DNA from: Glandiceps talaboti
Lineage: Eukaryota > Hemichordata > Enteropneusta > Spengelidae
NCBI RefSeq assembly: GCF_964340395.1
Contig: NC_135551.1
Span: 18,577,003-18,641,002 of the forward strand
Length of the DNA: 64,000 nt
Reading direction: 5' to 3'
The notes below the pieces were generated by a model, which was not told where the DNA came from, did not search any database, and saw only the letters and a program-made list of their open reading frames with translations. Shown one piece after another: positions 26,501-38,712 of the stretch. Position 1 is the first letter of the stretch. Each line of letters begins with the position of its first letter. The position numbers and the translations under genes are program-made.

Positions 26501-29490
26501 TGGTCAAAAACTAAAGAAAATAAATAAGAATGTTTGTCAGAAACAATTTGTACCATTTTTATCAAACTTGCCTGTCTTAAAGAGAATATTTATATTTGTC
26601 ATGAATTCATAATTTCATAGTTTTCTTGAAATATACAAGGTGCAAGTTGTTATTTTTCAGCTCGTAATTTCCACTACAGAAGTCACTACTTCAAGGAAGT
26701 AAATTTCCATTGTAAATTTGTTTGATACTTTGTATTAGAGTTATGATTTTGTTTTTTTATTTTTCCCACTTTTTATGTTGTAATTTTGTCAAAATATACC
26801 TAGCATACACCAAAACGCATTTTAAACTATTGTTGGGAGGTCAATGACACCACACACTCTTAATCAAGGACGGGTAAATATCCTTTGTTAGAACAGCAAG
26901 ATGGGTATCATCCTTTATTGGAAAAGCTTCATACACAATACAATACGTTCAAGCAATGTTTTTCAACAATTTTGTTTCACATAGTAAGACCTTCAAAATG
27001 ATGTTAAAATGAAAAAACAAAACAAAAAAAAACGCAGAGAAAAACTGAATTTTACTCCAACCATTGAAATTTTAAAATTATGGATCAGAAATATGCTGTT
27101 TTTGCATACTTTTGTGTGAGTTTTAGAATCCCCAAATCTGACTTCTTCTTCTTTTTTTTACTTGAATTTTCATGTCAGAACCAAATCAAGAAATGTCAGA
27201 TATAAAGGATTCATAGCAAAGACCTAACTAGCCATCATATCTTAAGAACTGCAGTTTAGTTATAGTGAATTTTGCACAAATTAAAGCCTGGCACAAGACA
27301 AGGTTATAAGCCTTTTACTCAAGTAAAAATACTTAGATAAAATCCCGACTGCATAAACTATTCCGGTATAATGTTAATTTTAATGCATGACTTCTAAAAT
27401 ATAATAATTGTCTTTCGCCATCGTTAGAACAGATGATTATTTTATAGTAGAGATTTCCTCAACATTTTAAAAACATTTATGTAAAAATTTACGTCGTCAA
27501 ATCATATATTAAAGTTTTATCTTAATATCAGGTTTCATTTATAATCAAATGCAAGTCATGGTTTAATATATTTCAGTAAAGTTGAACACAGTAAGTGAAT
27601 TTTAAATATACAGCAAATATTATGTCACAAACTCGTGTATAAGCTCGGTTTATTCACCTTCAATATAAAAAAAAACAAAAACAAAAAGGTTTGCGGTACT
27701 TGTGTTGGTATTATCAGTTATGTAGAAAAGAAAGTGAAAGCCCATGTAAATCATGGCAATACTTCATCTGTACTGAGTTTCTTGACAAGTTGGTTGGTAT
27801 AGGGTAATTCAATTCCACAATTAGCTATGTACGTTTCATTTATATGTGGTATCCTGTGTCCAATATCAATACTATCTACAAATTACAAAAACAAACAAAC
27901 ATGAAAGTTACATTTGGTGAGTACACACCATCAGAAGATATTTTTAGTGTGTTCATTTCTATCAAAGAAATGAAATATTTACTTATTTCGTTACCGGATT
28001 TCAATGAAACAAACATACACGGTGTCCATTTCAATATCGGCATCCAAATATTGACTGATTCTGTACATTTCATATTATTTCAAATTCGATAAAAAAAAAA
28101 AAAATTATGCGATAGCTAGTGCAAATTTGGCTAATTCGTTTAATGTGTTAGCTGGGGAAAAATTAAATAATTGCATGAAAATATGTCCATCAAAGAAGTT
28201 ATTTATGCTTTATTAGGAACGATATTAGGGTAAGCAATATTACATTAGTGAGAACGTGATTCGTTTTTATAAATTCTGTGAAATGGAGAAATAGAAACTT
28301 GAAAGCAATAATTGACATTTACTTTAGAGAAATAAGACATGCTGGGAAGGTTTCTTAATACAACAAGAAGTCAAGTCATGAACTAACTTCCGTAAATCTC
28401 CTTCAAGTTTTATAATTTTGAGTATTAACAAGATTACGAGTGCGCTAGACTTGATGAAGTTAATTTTCATCAGTCGGGTAAATCAGAAAAGTATATTGAC
28501 CCTGCAGATGGATTTATATTGTACCTAAGTTAATTGGTTTATTTCTATAAGTGTGTCATATCAAAACTTTAGATAAATTAATTAATTGAAAAATGACAAC
28601 AACAAAAAATTGAAGCCGTTTGCATTTTTTTCTAAAGAAGAATTTCTCCCATTTGATAAAAGTTTGGTATTATCCCCAAAACACACACTTATGCATTTTA
28701 GCTGTGATTTTGCATTGTTTAAATGTGAATAACGTGTTTTTGCCAAATGTTCAAACACTCTCGAATAGTTCTTGGAAATGATTGAAATTTGTTTTCTGTA
28801 ATTTCTGAAGTGATTGGCCATGTACTCATTGAAGGAATTGGTCTGCATGCAGTTGGTGACTCATGTTATTTAGGAATGTCCTACAAATTGTTTTGCTCTT
28901 TGAAAAAGCAATTTGTGTTGCCGTAGTTACTGAAGGTATTGGTCTGGAGCTCATCACCACCACTGTTGGCAGTATTTGCATTGCTTGTTATACCACAAAG
29001 GGCAGTGTACGTACTCTCTAACTGGTGTCAATTTATTATTCGTGGTTCTCAAGAGTCCAACATTATTGTTACAATTTTGTTTGCAGACTACCAAATTACA
29101 CCAATGTTGGTTTTATCCACCTTACCACAGGTTTCAAGTATTTGTTTTGGTATGTAATCATTTGTTTTTCTAAAGACCAAAGGCATGCTAAATCCCCCAG
29201 AGGAATCTGAAGGGTTTTTTTTTTCAATGAAATGTATTCAACAAAACTCCTTGTTGAAAGTTTCCCTATTCACTCAATGAAGACCCTATAGACCTATGTT
29301 CTGTCACAGCAAGCCAGTGACCTTGCTTCGCTGGATGTTGTTTATGTGGTCACGTTGCCTGAAGTTTACAATAGATTGGCATATAGAATTTACAGAGTAA
29401 AGTTGATATACTGACCCACAAGAATTAATTTGCCTGTGAGCTGTACATATGAATGAAAAGAGACTTCAGTGATTCAGTGGTACCACAAGA
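26501..29490. other. Non-coding stretch, no gene recognised
   Basis: Only unrelated short open frames were seen. An X-box-like word, GTTGCCGTAGTTAC, lies at 28917-28930. Confidence 0.4.
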
Positions 29491-29499
29491 AAAGTATAG

Positions 29500-29625
29500 A
29501 CAAACAAACAAACAAACAAACAAACAAACAAACAAACAAACAAACAAATAGACAAATAAATAAATAAATTGGTAATAGTAAAGTTTGTGTATGTATGTAT
29601 GTATGTGTGTGTATGTATGTATGTA

Positions 29626-29658
<33 letters not shown>

Positions 29659-29708
29659 GTATGTATGTATGTATGTATGTGTGTGTGTATGTATGTATGT
29701 ATGTATGT
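29500..29708. repeat. Compound microsatellite (CAAA)n, (TATG/TG)n
   Basis: A CAAA run (about 29502-29550) passes into AAAT and, after a short unique stretch, into TATG/TG repeats (29586-29708). Open frames on both strands are repeat translations. Confidence 0.97.
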
Positions 29709-30214
29709 GCTGAGAATTTCTCAAGTGAATTTTTTATATAGACACATACATAAACACAACCATACATTTCTACAGACATCTATTCAGGTTTTTGGACTAT
29801 GTGACAAGGCTATGTTGCACACTCTGCTAGCACATCACTGTGGGTCTGTCTTAGGTTTTCCCAGGCAGTCTACAGTCTATCACCTGAGTCTCCCAGGCCT
29901 GTAACAAACAGAAAAAAAAACATACAAATTAAACTTTACATTTTCAAGAGTATGTCTATTCGTTATTATAATATTGAAAAGCTCTGAATATTCATTATAT
30001 ACAAAAGATATAAAACCTAAATGTAAAAAGAAAGTTGTGAAAATAATGGGGAAAAAAGACTGCAAAGAATGACAACACTTTGAAGTACTATGATTGTTGA
30101 AAATAAATTCAGTCAGTAGTAGTTGTTAATTTAGGCAGAATATGAATTTCATAAAATTTATCTTCTTTGGAATGTCCACAATGCTGGGTACCAGTTTATC
30201 ATAAGTGGGAAATA

Positions 30215-30620
30215 TATTAATATTTTTATGATGCGTGTCTTTTTTTGTTCATGTTAGCTTTACCCTAATACTTAGTGGAAGCATTTTGCAGCCATGAATT
30301 CATAAATTTGTGAAAAATGGAAAAAATAATATTATTTTTTATGACTTGTATTTTTTTACTCATGCTAGTTTGCTTACTCTAATACTTAGTGGAAGTGTTA
30401 CAGCCATAATTTCTTAATTTTTTGAGAAAAAGTGTAAAATATTAGTTTTATAGATAATCTTTTTTTTTTTTGGTTCATGATAGCTTACCCTAATAGTGGA
30501 AACATTTTACAGCCATTAATTCATCAATTTTTGAAAATTGAAAAAAAAAAAAAAATTATTTTTAATGAGTTGTGTCTTTATTTTTTCACAATTGCTGTTA
30601 ATACTTTGTGGAAGCGTTTT
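30215..30620. repeat. Imperfect tandem repeat, unit about 115 bp, about 3.4 copies
   Basis: TAC(C/T)CTAATACTTAGTGGAAG and the following CAGCCAT(G/A)A(A)TTC box recur three times (about 30260, 30375, 30490). A fourth, reduced copy lies at about 30596. Units are separated by T-rich segments. Confidence 0.75.
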
Positions 30621-32024
30621 GTTTCCTTTCTGCCTCTTTAATACACAATTATACGTTATAACAATTCATAACAGTAAACTGATTTATTCTCCAAAACAGA
30701 TGAAAAATAGAGCATCTATTAAATGTTCATTGCTAGTGATGGGTGCTATACAGCTGGGAATTGCGTTGTTTAAAGCCATGTCACTACTTCTGTGATTGAT
30801 GAGGCTGACACTGACTAAGGTCCCGTTTATGTGAAACCAGACACTTTAAAGACAAACATTGGTATATTAAAAAGCCATCAGTAGTGGTTTATGGAATGGG
30901 GAGACTGTCGGTGCACGTGTGTGTTCTTTTTACCCTAGTTCGGACTTTGTAGACACCAAAAAATACGAAACATGTTGATCTGAAAATAACTCCTCAGTGC
31001 CTGTATCACCATTATGAAAACACCATAAGGGATTTCACTAATCATGTTTTGCACATCTTCAAAATATCCCATAATTTTTTTTTTCATGTAGCATGGATTT
31101 TATGGGTTGTATGATTCATAAATTTTGAGGTCATAAAAATACTAAATATATACGTAAATGTATTTTCGATATCCTCTCCTAGTTTCTATTTTCCCTGTCA
31201 ATATACCAAAAGATAGACAAAAATTTTAAATTGAAGTTTATTCTGAATTTTAAATTTGATAAATATCAGTTGTTATTTTATCATAATTCATATATTTTGA
31301 TTGATGTTTCCTACAAATATTTTCATATCTGACAGATCAATTTAGGAAATTATCAAAACTACACATAAAGTTTGATATTGAAATTAGTTATGACCTGGCG
31401 GTGGAGCGAGCGAACGGATTGACAGTTAGACAAAGTCTGTTGACCTGAACAGGCGAAACGTTACTCATAAGTAATAAGAACCCTGGTTGTGGTGCAAAAA
31501 CATATTATTACTAGTTATGAAATAGACTCTAATTTAGAAGTATTTGATTTTTACATATTTTGTCCAGATTTTTCACTTTTCTTTATTCTGTATATTAATA
31601 AAGTTTTGTTGAATTCTTCCAGTCATTTGTATAAATGTACCTGTTTTCAGCAGTTTTAATTTTGTATAATACGCTTACAAGTATCAAAACTGGACAAGTT
31701 AAGCTTCTTACTTCCTAGGGGTATTTGTTTGTACACAACTAAGTTGGGAGATCAAAGTTGGGAGATCAAAATTGGCTAATTGTACAGGGCTCAGTGTAAT
31801 CGGATATTGTGCACAACAACAAAGAAAGTTCACTAAAATATAGTTCTGACTGAAATATGTCATTGTAAAGTTATTGAAAATGTGAAAGAGATCATAAAAC
31901 TAATATGCAAAACATAGGCAACATGTCTGGGGAGATTAAGTTCAATGGATTCATTTCAAAATGATGGTTTAATATCAGAAATCAGATAGGCCTGTCGTGT
32001 ACATCAAACGACATTAGTATCTAT
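30621..32024. other. Non-coding stretch, no gene recognised
   Basis: Apart from the possible retroelement tail at 31385-31500, nothing was identified. Confidence 0.4.
31385..31500 (+). mobile_element. Possible Penelope-like element end fragment
   Basis: The block 'GACCTGAACAGGCGAAACGT' followed by TAATAAGAACCCTGGTT and GGTGCAAAAA resembles the recurrent 'CGAAACGT … CCTGGT … TGCAAAA' tails that I associate with Penelope-like retroelements. It is richer in CpG than its flanks. No reverse-transcriptase or endonuclease frame is present, so the assignment is tentative. Confidence 0.3.
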
Positions 32025-32235
32025 ACTTTGAATTTTTGAAGAAAAAAAAACAGTCGTTGCTTTGAAATTGTGAAAACAGTCTCTGCTTTAAATTTCGAGA
32101 TACAATTGTCACTTTGAATTTTGAAAAAACAGTTGTTGCTTTAAATTTTGAAAACGCCATAGCTTTCAATTTGGAAGAATAATTGTTGCTCTGAATTTGA
32201 AAAACAATCATCGCTTTGAAATTTTGAAAAGCATT
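32025..32235. repeat. Degenerate tandem repeat, unit about 30 bp, about 7 copies
   Basis: Units of the form GAAAA(A)CAGT(C/T)GTTGCTTT followed by (G/A)AAATTTTG. The minus-strand frame with repeated KFKAT/FSKFK words is a translation of this array. Confidence 0.75.
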
Positions 32236-33258
32236 CATCACACTTTGTATAATGATTTTTTTGTGTTAAATAGTAAAAAGGGTTTTTTTTGACAAATTTT
32301 GATAAATCACTTACACTAAAGATTGTGTGTATGATAATACTTTTCGATATAGTTAAACTTTGTCAAAAGATAAGAAAAATATCAAAATTATGTAGTTTTT
32401 TGAATAAAAGTAAATATTTTCAACAAAATTTGATAAGAACTGTTGACTAAGGATTGTGTCTGTGATCATATTTAAAATAATGTTGAAAAATTTATGAAAT
32501 TTTTCAAGTAAAATTATTACTATAAAAAGTTAAAGATGGCAGCCATTAAAATCAAGGATCAAATTTCCCAGTATTTATATTATTACAGTTTTGATGTATT
32601 TTATACCACCAACTAACTACCAAGTGAAATTTTTAGAAAGTGAAATATCAAGGCCATTATTGGTGTTATCACCTCAATACGTGCAAATCCTCACCTGTGT
32701 GACGAAACAGGGCAGATCAAAAACCCATATCACCCCTGTTCTACCAAACTATTTTTTCTCTCTACTGTTCGAGCGTTCCTACCAATCCTACACTACGGTC
32801 AAGTTATCGTAATAATTGTGTGCTTTCAAAACGTAAATGCACACATTATGTTACATATATCATTAGGTGGCATGAGTCTAATACGTAGAGGTACTTTTAT
32901 TTTTATTTAATAAATATTATTATATCTAAAAATCATGTAGATTACCGATGTAGCAGCCGGCAAGCTTACTTCCAGTTTTCCGTTGAGCTCAGAGCTCCGA
33001 ACATACACATCCGGAGCAAATATGATTAAAATGACAGAACAAAAGTCGCATTCAGACAAATTTTAGTTACGTTTTTAAAACTAAATTTGATATTACGTGT
33101 ACATCGCAAGGTTATAACCGATAATTTTGGTTGAGAAACCACAGCACACTGTTTTTAATACGCGATGAAGAATAAAGTGCAATCAAACGATGCAGTATTC
33201 GTAAAATTTGATTCAAAATTGTAGAAAAAATATGTGGAAATACTTAATTATGTGATAT

Positions 33259-33380
33259 ATATATAATTCCACGAAATCAATGTTAGTTTTATGTCATAAT
33301 GCATAATTTGTATTAGTCCGCGTAATCATATTCGGAGCATTATGACGTAAAACTAACATTGATTTCGTGGGATTACATAT
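33259..33380. repeat. Near-perfect 42-bp inverted repeat, 38-bp loop
   Basis: The left arm 33259-33300 and right arm 33339-33380 match at about 39 of 42 positions by eye, sharing CACGAAATCAATGTTAGTTT. The loop contains GTCCGCGTAATCATATTCGG. Mismatches are mostly C/T or A/G, for example ATGTCATAAT against ACGTCATAAT. It could be a small foldback element or could make a stable hairpin if transcribed. Confidence 0.85.
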
Positions 33381-33884
33381 GAATAGACAAGATTTTTTTG
33401 ACGGTTCTTTTTGTTAATGTATGAACAGTAATTAAACACTACTTTTGCAATTAAAAAAACCCAGGTTTTCAGCCCAATGTCCAGTTGTTCTTTAAATGTC
33501 TCTCACACCTCGACCAATCTTGTATTTGGAAAATAGAAAAAGAAAAATTTGACCTGTTATGAACTTGAATCTTGTCAAAACCACGACCTCTGTAGAAAGT
33601 CTACAAGAAGGTAGCATTTTGACTATTAGAGAAATGAGATATTTTTAATAGCAAGAATCTTGTGCCAACACATCTTGTTTTTTGAAGGTGGTCATATAAG
33701 ATAAAACACAAAAATTGAAAAAAAAGTTTCCCCAATATGGTTTTAGCTATCATGGTTTTTAATAGTCTGGTTACTATAATAATAGTATTAATACTATACT
33801 TCTGTTATTGACCCTGTGAAGGGAAAATGTAGAAACTCACTCATGAGCATACACAAGATGTGACAAGACATAATTCGCTATCTA

Positions 33885-34065
33885 TAATGTACAGTGTTTT
33901 TTCTAAGGTTGGGGGCACCCTGGTAATATAAAGGGGGAAAGAGGTAAAACTGGCAGTGTTTCCCATAGAATGTATCATAATTTTGGTGGGGAACCCTGGT
34001 AAAATGATATGGGAACTTTGGTAGATTTTACCTACTTTTAATACTGCCCTTAAAAAAACCCACTG
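33885..34065 (-). repeat. Dispersed repeat family C, antisense copy
   Basis: On the minus strand this reads GGCAGTATTAAAAGTAGGTA, AAATCTACC, TTCCCATATCATTTTACCAG, GG(T)TCCC and then a further AACACTG end. That order matches the tandem units in the AhR intron at 62054-62345 (GGCAGTAAGCAGGTAAAA, CTACC, TCATTTTAC(C/T)AGG). A weaker fragment, CAGTGTTTTTGCTAAGGTT, lies near 52758. Confidence 0.6.
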
Positions 34066-36149
34066 ATGTAGTAATGGTGAGTATAAGGTACACCATTCAC
34101 AGAAAAATGGCCTTCTCAGTGGTTTCAATAGCTTAGTTGGTTGAAATATGTATATGCTAACTAGTGCCTCCCTTTCCAACCAAAAATTTTAAAATCTAAT
34201 TTTGGAGTGAAAAGCGTTGTCTGGAGAACTTGGTCCTGAATGTAAGAAATGATCCGCTCTAATACTAATGACTCCACCACAAATGAGGAAGTAGTAATCC
34301 AGATTGGCTTAAGAATTTCTTTGAGATTCAAACATTGGGGTTTTTTTAAAGTAGAGAGAGGCTTTGTTGAAAAAACATGCTGTGCATCACAGTTAACTTC
34401 TGTATAAGAATGATTGCATGAAATTTACATGGTAACCAACATACTTATTTGTTTCCATGGCAACAATCATTTACTGTGGAAGCCAAATAAAAATCCGGAA
34501 AGCCTGGGTAGTTCAAGAAATATGAAATACACAAAGAAACCAATATGAAACCAAAATTAAATATTATATACCACCACATTTATTATCATAACTTTGTGTG
34601 AATTTTTCACATTTCAGCTGCCCCCCTCCTCCCACCCCCCTTTATCCCAAGTCCTTATCCTTGAATTAATAGTACAAAATTCGATATTTTCCAAACCTCA
34701 TTCAATTAAATTGCTACAACAAGGTGTCGTTTGTTCCACATCACAATAAATCACAGTTGACATAATTATGGAGTCTTTGAATTCACTTTGCACCTTAAAG
34801 ACAAAGTCAATTGATGGCGTCAAGAAAATAATTTAATTCCAAGTCAGTCATTTAAGGACAGCTGATCTGAAAAATGAACTAGTAGAAATCTCACTTCCTA
34901 ATCAACCAATTAAGGACAGAAAATGGTGTTAGACCAATTTGAAGTGTACTCGTTCAACTTTTAGCTCTTTTTTTTATTAAAGTTAACCTTGGTTCAAGAA
35001 AATGGTGACAATTAGTGTGACTTGTTACACCTTTTTTTTCAGTGGCTTTAGCATTATCTTGTGTCTTGTTAGCAAATTCTAGTGAAGGCTGAAAAGATGT
35101 TTATCGAAGAAAAAAGTACATTTGTATTATAATACAGTGTGACTGTCACAAAATCAAAGTTTAGAGTGACTATCAATATCAAAATCACTTTAGAGTTATT
35201 TATCGTCAATACTAAGAAGAAAAAAAACTGGGAAGTCCTGCAAAACTCAGCTCAAAGGGATTCCAAAAGTTCTGATTAGTTTTTTCCCTATTAACAGAGC
35301 ATCATCAAGTCAGTAAATGTTGTCAAAAACAGATAACATTTTTTTAATGTAAATTAATACTAAATTTCCATGAAGCTCATTTAGAATAGCGTGAGCTGCG
35401 GAAATCAATATCGCAAACTTTTGCTGTTTCTGTATCCGTGAAAAATTTAACCTGTTCTCAGTTAGAATCATGAAGAAAAAAAATCTGGGATACATCTGGA
35501 AAATCTGGGGAAAAAATGAAGCCAGTTTTTGAACTAGAATCTAATTTTATCTTGAAATTCAATATAATAATAACCTATGTTAGAATCCAAAATGGCTGCC
35601 AAAGATTGTGTATCAAATTTCTTTGATGGCAACATGACCTGTTCTGAGTGTTTGTTTCTCTTGATTCGCAAGTGAAAAAAAAAAATACTCCAGCCAGCAA
35701 GAAAGATAAAACTTAAGTCTTTGTAGTGCATCATTCTGTATCGTTATAAAAACTACCAGATAAGTAAATGGATATGATTGTTTGCAGAAGTTATAATTGC
35801 CTAATGACTTGATTACACTGGCTATGAACAGATGATTGATAACTGTCAGTGTGGTGGTGCCAGACGTAAATCGGTATGTGTGTTTATACCAGTCTAGACG
35901 TCTAACCATACAGAACACCCATCTAGTATACATAGCAACTTATGAAACTAAAAACGACTACACAAACCATCCGCTTATTAGCCCAAGGAAACCCAACCCA
36001 AAATCTGAATTTTTGTTCTTGTTTGTCCTTCTAGAGTCTCATGTACAAAGTTTGCACAGACTTCAAACTAGAATATTGTAAAAAAAAAAAAAAGAAAAAA
36101 AAAAGAAGTTATACAAGCAATTGTGAGCATAGATACCAAGGTATCTGAC
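34066..36149. other. Non-coding stretch, no gene recognised
   Basis: Open frames of up to about 110 codons on the minus strand were examined and show no family pattern. An RFX-type X-box word lies at 34451-34464. Confidence 0.4.
34451..34464. promoter_or_regulatory. X-box-like (RFX) motif
   Basis: GTTTCCATGGCAAC fits the RFX X-box consensus (imperfect inverted repeat of GTYNCC and RGYAAC halves). It is a motif match only, with no promoter context visible. Confidence 0.25.
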
Positions 36150-36195
36150 AAATATGTTTGTTTGTTTGTTTGTTTGTTTATTGTTTGTTTATTGT

Positions 36196-36238
<43 letters not shown>

Positions 36239-37020
36239 TGTTCAACTGTAGATAGGGAGACCACACAGGTGACTTGAGTCACACAACACAATACAATACA
36301 ATACAATACAATACAATACAATACAATACAATACAATACAATACAATACAATACAATACCCATACAATACAATGCAATGCAAGGCAAGACGAGACGAGAC
36401 AAGACAAGACAAGACAAGACAAGACAAGACAATACAATACAAGACAATACAATACAATACAATACAATACAATACAATACCCATACAATACAATGCAATG
36501 CAAGGCAAGACGAGACAAGACAAGACAAGACAAGACAATACAATACAAGACAATACAATACAATACAATACAATACAATACAATACCCATACAATACAAT
36601 GCAATGCAAGACGAGACGAGACAAGACAAGACAAGACAAGACAAGACAAGACAAGACAATACAATACAAGACAAGACAAGACAAGACAAGACAAGACAAG
36701 ACAAGACAATACAATACAATATACCTGATTACTGTCACAGGGAGGAACTGAAATGTCTGCTTTGAAACATATAGACTCAACAAACATTTTAAAAAAATAA
36801 ATAAAACAAACAGTAGTGTGGAACAAATTAAAATAATACATACATGTAGACTTTGACCAAAAGAATAAAACATTACAGATAAAGACTAGATACTTGGTCA
36901 AACTAATTGTCCATTAAAATTGGTTACAGCTCTTGGGATAAAAGAATGTTTAAAATGTTGTGCATGACACACTGGAACACGAAACCTGCGTGGACCCCAA
37001 CAGCGAAAATACAGTAAAGA
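36150..37020 (-). mobile_element. 5'-truncated LINE, antisense, with satellite in 3' UTR
   Basis: On the minus strand, 37020-36898 reads SLLYFRCWGPRRFRVPVCHA then QHFKHSFIPRAVTNFNGQLV and a stop. This is the usual C-terminus of LINE reverse-transcriptase ORFs, with the pattern 'RxxxFRVPxxxxxxFxxSFxPRAxxxWN'. The 3' UTR continues to a poly(AAAT/AAAC) tail at 36239-36150. The sequence next to the tail (CTCCCTATCTACAGTTGAAC on the minus strand) looks like a normal LINE end. A pentamer array (36290-36722) has expanded inside the UTR. The 5' part of the element is missing. Confidence 0.7.
36290..36722. repeat. ATACA/AGACA pentamer satellite with higher-order structure
   Basis: Runs of AATAC alternate with runs of AAGAC in a larger unit of about 116-121 bp. 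The marker ACCCATACAATACAATGCAA begins at 36358, 36479 and 36595. Each is followed by GCAAG(G)CAAGACGAGAC, AAGAC repeats and AATAC repeats. The long repetitive 'YNTIQ' and 'CIVLSCLVL' open frames on the two strands are translations of the pentamers, not genes. Confidence 0.95.
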
Positions 37021-37324
37021 TTAATATGAAATATGAAATATGAAATATGAAAAAAGAAACACTAGTAAGGGCACGAGGGCAAATACATCAATTTTATAAT
37101 AAATGACTGCGAACATTTATCTAAGTAGTGATATCAAACATCAATAAAAATGATACTAAAGTGATGCTAAATAATATGATAAATGAAGATCCACAAACAA
37201 AGGATGTTGTTTCATCTTCATCATTTATTTCTCCTTCTTAAAACTGCGACTTAGCTGTAACTGGAAAGTTTTTATCAATTAGGTTTATGAGATAATATGT
37301 AATGTTCATAATAATATTGTGCAT

Positions 37325-37465
37325 CCTACACAATATCACCTGTGTGGAAATTGTATTAGTGTAACTGTACAGATAGTACATGGTGCGATAAATCCAATCA
37401 AAATTGATTTTTGGGTCCTCACCCTAGAATGAGCACCCCAATGCGATTATGATTTCAACCTATTA
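37325..37465. repeat. Dispersed repeat family D, copy 1
   Basis: It shares an ordered set of phrases with 63755-63890: ATCACCTGTG, TGTAC near TACA, GATA(A/G)A(A)T, TTTTGGGTCC(T/A)CACCCTA(G/A)AAT, GC(A/G)C(C/T)CC and ATGATTTCAA or AAGATTTCAA. The two copies lie about 26 kb apart in the same orientation. Confidence 0.6.
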
Positions 37466-38636
37466 TTGTAACACTTTTGTATAAAGTCTACCCCTAATTT
37501 ACATGTACAATGTCTAAATTATTTTTTTAACAGTTTACTTTGAATATATTAATTGCTGGTTGTCAAATCAGAAAAATAATTCTACAGTTGCAAGAAGTGC
37601 TGCTTCAAGAAAATGAATGTTGATAATAAGTTTGCAATTCCAGTTTTTAAGATCCATGGTCTTGTACTGGACAAGTTTCTGTTTTGTGCTGATCAAAAAT
37701 AAAATAAAATAAATTTTGATATAAGTGCAGTACCTTAAGTTTTCAGTCATTAATATTATTCAGGCATTATGTGACTCATATTGTAACAACAGGTTATATC
37801 GTTTGAGTTGAGGTATGATTTTACAACAAGACTTCAGATTGGGCTTGACTGAAAGATCTTGTCATTGTGTCTACTTACAAGCCACTTACGTAGTCTGTAA
37901 GATACGACAGACAATCGTGCCACGCTATCAGCCGGCACTGAAGCCTGATGGGACTGAACAACATGGTGTATCTTGCAGTCAACCACTTGCTGCTCCCACA
38001 GTTGGGAGCTAATAAGTGGTTATACATAAAGCGGAAACAACAACGAATCTTTCAGTCTGGGGGTGGGCATTTAATGTTACATTTGTTCATGTATTACAGT
38101 TAATAAAATTGATAGTTTTGGTTGAAAATTTTAAGTGCAAATTTAAGTACAACATTTTTTAATTTTCTATGAAAAAAAAAGAATTCTCAAATTCTCACTA
38201 TTGAAATCAGCTATTGTATCCTACGACTTATATTTAATACTATTATTTCAAAAAGGACACTATAGTTTTAACTTTTTCTGTAAAAGAATAAACAAATCTC
38301 GCCGAAAAATATTTTGGTGTCATACTTTTTATAAGTTTTATATATATTGCTATGAATGAAATTGACATCTTGCATTTTAATAATAGATACAGTTTTTACA
38401 TTCAAAATATAATTATAATTATTATACTTTTTTTCTCTTCCAACTGGACATAAATACCGTAGGTAATAATCCAAAACTACTATGCATAAAGTACTGCTAA
38501 GCGATAAGAGCTGAGATTGTGCTATGTTCAACAATTTCCGTTATCAGCTTTATCTTGCCTGAAGTGTTAACACTGGTTAACAGGAAGATTGAACAACAAT
38601 GGAGTCTTCCAAGCATTAACATGTTGACCTCAGACC

Positions 38637-38640
<4 letters not shown>
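37466..38640. other. Non-coding stretch, no gene recognised
   Basis: A 65-codon frame (37815-38012, +) is less A+T-rich than its surroundings but lacks a family match or clear splice signals. Confidence 0.35.
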
Positions 38641-38682
<42 letters not shown>

Positions 38683-38712
38683 CACACATCACACATCACA
38701 CATCACACATCG
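38641..38712. repeat. (CA)n then (CATCACA)n microsatellite
   Basis: A CA run passes into ATCACAC heptamers and ends near 38710. The overlapping Thr/His and Cys/Val frames are repeat translations. Confidence 0.95.

Noticed and set aside
31430-31480. Hammerhead ribozyme (CTGA … CGAAAC)
   Set aside because: The core CUGANGA is not intact and there is no stem II, so a functional ribozyme is not supported.
36232-36901. Open frames of over 200 codons (Cys-Ile-Val-Leu-Ser repeats; Asn-Thr-Ile-Gln repeats)
   Set aside because: All come from stop-free AATAC/AAGAC pentamers; frames are open on both strands with no unique domain.
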